Assembly: GCA_032358165.1 (NCBI GenBank)
Contig: JAALGY010000057.1
Location: forward strand, 434,001 to 498,000
Source of the DNA: Diplosphaera chodatii
Lineage: Eukaryota; Chlorophyta; Trebouxiophyceae; Prasiolales; Stichococcaceae
DNA: 64,000 bases
Direction: 5' to 3'
The translations under genes and the position numbers were made by a program. A model generated the notes under the pieces. That model saw only the letters and a list, made by a program, of their open reading frames with translations. It was not told the origin of the DNA and did not search any database. Positions 56,805-64,000 of this stretch are shown here, in pieces (within the stretch, counting starts at the first letter, position 1; every line of letters begins with the position of its first letter).

Positions 56805-59800
56805 ATGGAGCTGCCAGACGATCTGCTGCTTGGAGTCGCCAAACATGTTGACTTTGAAACCAGGTGAGCGGTGCGCGGATGCAGACATGCCACAGTATCT
56901 GAAGACCTCCCTCAATGTAAGTATGTAACCCGCGCTCCCCTCATGCTGCAGGCGCTCTGCGCTCCCACTGGTAAGACTGTGCACCCTGCAGCCATCCTTC
57001 GATCGTGTTCTAACCTGCCCTGCCATCTGAATCATCCCACGCAGCTGTCATCGCAGGTCTGCAAACGCTGGAACAACGTGATTCAGTCGTTCGACAAATG
57101 GGACGATTGCTGCATTGGGGAGCTGCAATCACCACGCAGGCAGTGGAAACAGAGCAGTGTGCTCAGGTCAGAGTCTTCAGCTTTACCTGCTTGCATGCGC
57201 TGGCAACCGGTCCTCAGCCTGTGCACGAACGGCAACCATCGTTCTGTATTGCAGATGGTTCGACAAGCGTGCCGACAGCATCAAACAGCTGGCACTGGTC
57301 CTGTTGGACGATGCCACTACCTGCAATGGCCTGCGCGAGTCCTTCATCCCCGTGCTCTTTGGCATGCTATCTCCACATCTGCACACACTTGTGATTGACC
57401 GCTGCAAACACGTGAGCTGGCTGTGGCTGTTATGTTGCTTCCTACTGGATACTTCGTGCTTACAGCTGTTGCGCACTCTGTCATGGCTCGTGACATGACA
57501 GAGTGTGCAAGTGCCGTTGCCAGCCGCGCACCAGGCCTTACTTGCTGCACCAATGATGTCAGCTGCACACAGGTTTTGCCCAGCAACCAGCTGGCGGCAG
57601 TGGCTTCGTTGCGGCCGTTGCGTCACCTATACCTGCAACTGGATCAGCATGTACGCCTCACAGCTTGCTGTTGCTGCCTGCAATCACTCCCTTTGTGACA
57701 CTGTGCACATGTGCACATGCATGCCATGACTGACATGTCAGGACCCTGGTGCAGATCACCAGCGGATCTTAGAGAGGCGAGTGCCTTGCTGTGCGGCTTG
57801 CAGGTTTCCCCGCAGCAGCTGGCGGATGCCGTGGGATACCTGCCCCACCTGCGTCTGCTGCATCTGCAGCTCGAGGTGGGTGTCGACATCTTTGCATCTA
57901 TTTTGGGGCTCCCCCGGTCTGGTCGGACTCACATGCACAGAAATCAGGCTAGTCTAGTGCAAGCACAGGTTCAGTCCGATGGATGACATATCTAGGATCA
58001 CATGAACCACGTGCTCGTTGATTGCGCAGCAAGATGCTGGCGAGGGCGCAGACCAGCAAGAGCGACAAGAAAACATGGTGATGAAGCAGAGCAGTACGTT
58101 GAGCCGCATTTTGCCAAGCCTTGAGCATTTGACGCGCCTCGAGGTCTCACTGTCGGCGCGAGGAGATGCACTCAGGCGCGCTGGTACATATATCCTGCAG
58201 CCTGCGCAACACATCTGTCTATGCAGGGCCCTTCCTGGCTGGAAAGCAGGCAGTCCGGGCAAAATGTTCATGGCTCAATGCTCATACATCCAAGCTGTCA
58301 TGTCGCCACAGATCGAGTGAGCTGCCGTGCCTGCCGCACTCCGAACGAACACCGGGTTTGCAGCACGTCCAGCTCAGAAGAATGTATGCAACAGGATGGT
58401 ATGGCCCTAGCCTTTGTCTGACGATCTCGGATGTGTTGACAGCATGTCCTGACACACAAGATCACCATGCTTTCATGCCGCTTGTCCTATAGGTGCCGGC
58501 AGTATGCTTCACACAGTAAAGCCTGTGTCCTAACGTGTTTCATGATCAAGCGCTGATGAACATATATCAAGTAGCTCGGCAGAACGAGCATGCATAACTC
58601 AACTATGCGCAGGCCCATTGACTGGTTTCGGAGCCTTGGCTGCTGCACCAGCTGGACCTGTCGGATAACAGTCTTGGGGATGTGGCGCTGACCCCCATGA
58701 GCAATTGTCGCTCGCTGCACAGGTAAGAGCCTTCCACTGGAAACTGAAACTGTTGCGTCAGCTGTGTCGTGGATGGGGTCGAGGTGTTGCGGCATGTACC
58801 GAGATGCCCTGTTGCAGCATCAACCCTGTATTGTTTCGATGGTATCTGCCAACAGCATTGGTTCTCGAGACACAATGCTACACGTGCTGGCATAACCGGC
58901 TGGACACGAGCGCAGTCGAGTTCAAGGGTTGGCCATGCCACCATGACTTGATATGGGGTTGTTTATCACCACGTCCTGTGACGTGCGATACGAGCTGTGG
59001 CTGCCGTGCAGGTTGCATTTGGGCCTGAATGTGCTGGAGGAACTGCCGCCGGGCCTGTGCCGCTGCCACCACCTTGCCGAGCTGCACTTGAATGAGAACA
59101 TGCTGACAGCTGCAGCGTTCCCGGAAGAGTTCTCTGCCCTGACTCGGCTCACAAGTAAGTGGGCCAATATTGGGGTCAGTCCCGCTGCTACCATTCTTCA
59201 TATGAGTGCGCTCAGCATGTGCTCCCGAGAAAGCTGAAGGCAGACCTCTGCTTGCAGTGCTGACCCTCGACAACAACCAGTTGGAAGCAGTCCCTACCAG
59301 CTTCCTGCAACTGCCGCTTTGCCATCTGTCGCTCGATGCCAATCCTGTGCAAACGCTGCCGGGTGCGATACTTGCTCGTGCTACAGATGACCTGAGATCA
59401 GCATGGGTTGCACGAGAAGAAGGCGTCATGTTGCACCTGTCCGTCCTTATCATACTGCTAGCATGACAAGGAACAGAGGAGCCAAGCTTGCTTTGACATG
59501 TGTGACGGTCGCTTTCCCTTGTGCAGGCGGCGCATACCTCAGCACCCTCAAGTACCTGTGCCTGAAACACACCGACATGGAGGCAAACCTAGTTGTACTC
59601 GGCCGCTAGATATGCCCCACTTTCTACAGATAAACACCCCTAGTGCATCAGCAGGAGGATGCTGGTACTGACCGACAACATACTGTTGCAGGCGCTTCCC
59701 AGTGTGCTGTCTGCGGCAACGCAACTGGCATACCTGGACATCTCTGGGAACCCATTCGACATGTCGCCGAGTGAGCTCCACTGGCTGTCAACCATCCTAC

Positions 59801-59844
59801 AGCGCAACTCGCACATCCGACCCAGTGGCCTGAGGGTGCGATAA
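56805..59844 (+). CDS. F-box / leucine-rich repeat protein, tandem copy 1
   Basis: The ATG at 56805 begins directly with the F-box (MELPDDLLLGVAKHVDFETR). It continues through a tiny exon (RRSALPL) into VCKRWNNVIQSFDKWDDC, the F-box end. LRR exons follow: LHTLVIDRCKH, LAAVASLRPLRHLYLQLDQ, YLPHLRLLHLQLE, LHQLDLSDNSLGD, LHLGLNVLEELPPGLC, LTLDNNQLEAVPTSFLQLP and LAYLDISGNPFD, ending at TAA 59842-59844. It is probably an SCF adaptor. One intron seems to begin GC (58175). The splice between the exon at about 59530 and the last one is unresolved. The next gene repeats this exon order, so the two are tandem duplicates. The F-box/LRR pair at the left edge is a different subfamily. Confidence 0.82.
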
Positions 59845-61172
59845 AACCTGCATGTGTGTTAAGTACAGACGGCAGCTTACTTGTAAATCAGGCTCGGACC
59901 CAGGACTGCAGACACATGCCTGGCAACTGGCAAGTCCGCTGAGCAGCGAGCCATAACCCTGGTCTGCTCCTGCATCACATCTCAAAACGCTGCTCCTATG
60001 CAGTTCGCAACCTGTATCACCGAGGAGTGATACAAGCGGTGGCCTGCTGCCCCGAAATTCTGGACGACGGCAACGAGGATGTGCAGCCGGATGGTGAGCC
60101 GTGCAGCATGGAGTGCACTCCTGTTGGGACACTGCAAAGTGCGTGACAAGTTGGCGGGACTTCATGCAACTGCTCAGAACCACAGCGCCTGTGGCTGCCC
60201 ATTTGAAGCATTACCGTCTGTACATGCCAGTCCTATATTCCACACTGACAGAGGTGTGGTTCTGTCCACTGCAGGGGCACCTGTCGGTGGAGCGGACCAA
60301 CCTTGGGACAGCAATAACATCGAGTCCGACCCACCTCGAAGAACTGGGATCCTGCACCTGAGCTCCCCTGATGGAGAAGAGCAGTCAGAGCCCAGGCGGC
60401 TCAGACGCCTTGCTCGACAGTTCTGGCACCTCATAGGTTCTTACTACTGTGCTTCTGCGGGGCGGCCCATCCTGTGCCGTGGTGATCGTTGTATGCTAGT
60501 GCCGTCATACTAGTTACTATGTTGCTCTGAACCTGTCAGCTATCGGTGGCCTGCTACCATGTGCGCCTGAGAACGCTGAGCTGCATGCACGTGCGCGGTT
60601 GTGAACAACAGCATTGGTGGGCATGCTGGACGTCGAGCAGTTGAACCAAGGCCCTGCAGAAAGGTTTGCCAGTACGACAGTGACCCTGGCCCAAAATGTC
60701 AATGCCAACCAGATGCGTGGCCTCGATCTAATACCCCTGGAGGGCTTTGACTCAATGACTACCATACTAATGTTGCTGGGTCATATCATTCCAGGGTTTG
60801 CAAATTCTGCATGCATGCTCATGTCGTTTCCGCACATCCCTTGCATCAGACCCAGATTGCAGACGCAACTTACTTATGATCACTCTGGTGCGTGCCCACA
60901 AATAGCACATAAAGTGCACCTTGTGCACGCACCTGCTCGCTCGCCGCCGCGCAGGATGCCAGCAAACAAGATGCGCACGTGCGTCTGGTGCCAATGCATA
61001 CCGTGCTTGCGTGCGCTACTATATGCTTTGCCAGCTTCCCGACCGAGCAGCGTGTGTTGGCGGACATTTGCCAGCAGGCCAATGCTGTTATGTGCCGCGC
61101 ATTTGCCAATCCTCTGTGACAGATGCTTACACGAATGTCGCATGCAGCGGTGCAAGGCGTGTGGTGTCCTTG
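59845..61172. other. Intergenic region between tandem F-box/LRR genes, with weak open frames
   Basis: A + strand frame ending at 60513 (GILHLSSPDGEEQSEPRRL) and another near 60623-60790 (MLDVEQLNQGPAERFASTTV) look somewhat protein-like. They lack a clear start, partner exons or family, and are left uncalled. Confidence 0.4.
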
Positions 61173-64000
61173 ATGGCGCTGCCAGATGATCTGCTGCGCA
61201 AAGTTGCGAATCATGTCGACTTTGTCACCAGGTGGGTCATGAGCGCATGCCACATGCAAGCATCGATGTAGCATTCTGAAGCGTTGTGACATGCGACGCC
61301 ACTCCTGACAATGCTTCAATCCCTGCAGGCGTCGGGTGCTGCCACTGGTGAGCTTGAATGAAGGTGCAACCATCTGCTGGCCAGTGGTAGCTGGCCGTGG
61401 CATATTGCCTGTGCCCATCCAGCCGTGCTTCTGCAGGTCTGCAAGCGCTGGAAGGGCGTAGTTGATACCCTGGAGGAGTGGAACGACTGCTGCATCACGC
61501 GACTTATGCCTCCATACACTGCTTCCTTCAAACAAACCCGCATCCTCAGGTCTGCACAGGGAGCTGATGTGGTTGCATGCAACTGCTGGTTGACCTGGCA
61601 GTCCCTGTGCATGCAGCATGTACCTCCGTGGTGCGATGCGACCTGCAGGTGGTTCAGTAAGCACTCCAGCGGCGTTACTGGGCTGCGGCTGCAGCACCTT
61701 GTCAGCGACGAGGCCACTGCTGGCCTGCGCGACTCCTTCATCCCGGTGTTGTTCAGCATCCTATCGAGGACCCTGCACACACTCGTGGTTGTCCGCTGCA
61801 AGCATGTACGTCAGCGTGACAGTTGTGCTGCATGGCTGCATGCCTTTTGTGTGGCGAACAGATGTTGCAGCTGTACATCATGGTTGCAGCAGGGTTTCTG
61901 CCACATCTCACATGCCAGACTTCACAGCCTCACCAGTGGGTCCTTGCAGATGCTGCCCAGCACTCAGCTATCAGCACTGGCCTCATTGCGGGCGTTGCGT
62001 TGCCTTCACATGGACATGTGGCAGCCGGTGAGTAGGCATGACTGCCGCCGTTCGCAGTTGCCATTTTTCCGACATTGTTCACGATGTGACCATAGCCCTG
62101 CCTCGCAGCAGCCATGGTCATGGGCGACCATCCAACCACCATGTGCACCAGCATAATTTGAGTGCCTGACAAAACTCTGCCATGCTTCGTGCAGATATCT
62201 GCACAGCAGCTCGCAGACGTCCTGCAGTACATGCCCCAACTGCGCGAGCTGCGACTGTCTGTCGAGGTGAGTGCCGTCAGCCACATGTTGACGGCAGCAC
62301 TGCTGCCTGTTGCCTTTTCTGCCGAGCTGCCCATCTTCTTATCGAAGCCAACTGGCTGTCGTCAGATGCAATACCTGGGTCTGCTCAAATGGGTGAGATG
62401 AGGTGCGCTGAGGGCTTATGGTTACCATTGGCATGCACTGCAGTATTTCGAGCGCAACAACAAGCGGGAGACACAGCAGCATATGGTGCTGCAGCAGACC
62501 AGGACGTTGGACCACGTACTGCCAGTACTGACAAGGTTGAAGCGGCTTGAGATATCACTGTCAGCGCGGCTTATGGAAGTGTCACTCGGGCGCGTATTCC
62601 AAAAAGTTACAATGTCTTCGGGCTCCATGTCACAATGTCACTTGTGCTTTGCCGGCTGTGGTGATGCTCACTGTTGCTCGCACCTCGCTGTAAGCAATGC
62701 ATGCCATTTTAGCAGTGTGGCTTATGCATGGTTCCCGTCAAGGTTGCTGCTCGTGTCGCTACAGGAGGGGTCAGCAGCCGCGGTTGCCACATTTGCCTAG
62801 CTATGCGGCACGCCTGCGGTGTGTCAAGCTCAGCGAGATGCACGCAACAGCATGGTGTGTTCAGAAGTACCAACGCTGGCTTCATGCTTGTGTACCAGTG
62901 GCCGACAGCCCTTGTTGAGTTCCCGCATCAGGAACAACAACATGACGCATTTGCAAATCAGCACACAGCCTCGAAATGTGGCGCAGGCCGGACAACTGGT
63001 TCAGCAGCCTGGGTCGCTGCACCAACCTGGATTTGTCGGACAACAACATTGGGCAAGCACCGCTTGAACCCATGACCAACTGTTCCTCCCTGCAGCGGTA
63101 CGCATTCTTCAACGAATGCTTGGGCTTTTATTCGCAGTGACTGCTCAGCCTGCTCATTGTGCAGGAAGATTGTATCAGTGCATTGCTATAGCCAGTAGTG
63201 TAGACGTCAAGAGGTTTCTCTGCATCCAATGTATGGCATGTCTCCGCATGCCTCGACAACCGTTTCCTCAGCAGCACAATTGCAATGCAGCGCTGTGCTA
63301 GAAGTGTCAGGAAAGTGCAGAGGTGGTCCACGGTGGCCGCCATATAATTCTCATGCCTCCATCACTTTTGCACACAATCCCACAGCACCAGGTGTCTGCT
63401 GCACTGCAGGCTGCACCTGGGCATCAACACGTTGCGGCAGCTGCCACCAGGCCTGTGCCAGTGCCACCGACTCGTTGAGCTCCACCTGGACCACAATCTG
63501 CTGACGGCTGCAGCATTTCCAGCGGAGTTCTCCGCCCTGTCCCGGCTCACAAGTGAGTCCGAAGTGGGTGTCAAGTCCCTGTATTGGACCTATCTAACGT
63601 GGTAGGGTGACATGGCAGACATTCGCCAGGGCGGCCCTCCGAAACTTGATCATAACGCTTTCGGTCTTGTTGCAGTGCTGAAGCTTGACCTCAACCGGTT
63701 GGAGGTGCTTCCCTCCAGCTTCCTGCAGCTGCCGCTGCGGCACCTGTCGCTGGAGTGCAACCCTGTGCAGACCCTGCCAGGTGCGACGCCGCCACTTCCG
63801 ACCTGTTGCTTGCATTATAGTCTGACGCGCTGAATGCTTTTGCTGACTTGATTTGTACCCGTCAAGGGTCATCACATGTCAGACGAGCCTGCGCGGTCGT
63901 ATGTGATAGCTGGCTGTCTGTCTACAGGCGGCAAGTACCTCCAGACCCTCGAGTACCTGTGCCTGAAGCACACTCACTGGGAGGCAAACCTGAGCTATAC
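61173..64000 (+). CDS. F-box / leucine-rich repeat protein, tandem copy 2, 3' end outside window
   Basis: The ATG at 61173 begins MALPDDLLRKVANHVDFVTR, then VCKRWKGVVDTLEEWNDCC (exon from about 61438). The LRR order of copy 1 is repeated: LHTLVVVRCKH, LSALASLRALRCLHMDMW, MPQLRELRLSVE, LDHVLPVLTRLKRLEISLSA, a segment near 63400-63550 matching the LPPGLC repeat, LKLDLNRLEVLPSSFLQLP (from about 63676), and a final partial exon YLQTLEYLCLKHTHWEANL cut by the edge. No disabling change was seen in the parts that could be read. It is a tandem duplicate of 56805-59844 with substantial divergence, so the duplication is not recent. Confidence 0.8.

Noticed and set aside
1..64000. CRISPR arrays, tRNAs, rRNAs, transposons with terminal repeats, bacterial operons
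   Set aside because: None was seen. The short repeats found are isolated pairs without spacer regularity, and no transposase or reverse transcriptase motif was read.

Overview
This window is nuclear DNA of a green alga (Chlorophyta, probably trebouxiophyte- or chlorophyte-like). The reasons are the GC-rich sequence, genes cut into many short exons by 60-400 bp introns that end in TGCAG, and proteins with plastid-type leaders (starch synthase, the IMPL1-type inositol phosphatase, a DUF218 protein). There is no operon structure, no bacterial-type gene, no rRNA or tRNA, and no CRISPR. Gene models below were joined by hand from exon reading frames, splice phase and family similarity, so inner exons are firmer than some first exons.

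Left to right: a cut-off LRR gene and its F-box/LRR paralogue (1-3068, +); a DUF218 protein (3502-5746, -) divergent from a 35-exon DEAH-box RNA helicase of the DHX57/DHX29 type (6535-18231, +); ribosomal stalk protein P0 without introns (18588-19547, -), divergent from plastid IMPL1 (20138-22624, +); a plastid-targeted unknown with a DUF3598-like look (22907-26595, -), divergent from a soluble starch synthase with a coiled-coil/polyQ front end (about 27139-32234, +); then a rearranged block, 32-46 kb.

The rearranged block holds a polyQ ORF, an unknown gene U1 (-), a broken 5' half of NUP85 (37313-39112), a broken 3' half of the starch synthase (39411-40681), an F-box fragment, a Q-rich repeat gene, and U2 (-), a paralogue of U1. 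It is followed by the intact NUP85 gene (46341-52064, +). The order starch synthase - U1 - broken NUP85 | broken starch synthase - U2 - NUP85 is what one direct tandem duplication of a starch-synthase-to-NUP85 segment would leave, with its junction near 39.1-39.4 kb.

The right end carries a small BTB protein (52694-53630, +), a helicase-associated-domain protein (53897-56228, -) and two tandem F-box/LRR paralogues (56805-59844 and 61173 to the window end, +). F-box and BTB proteins are typical substrate adaptors of cullin ubiquitin ligases, and at least five such genes lie in these 64 kb.

The most unusual molecular signal is frequent GC-AG splicing: about eleven introns in seven genes appear to use a GC donor, mostly supported by phase and protein continuity. 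No dedicated new system (defence, biosynthetic or mobile) could be shown. The points most worth checking are the duplication junction, the U1/U2 family, the GC donors and the copied exon tail inside a helicase intron.
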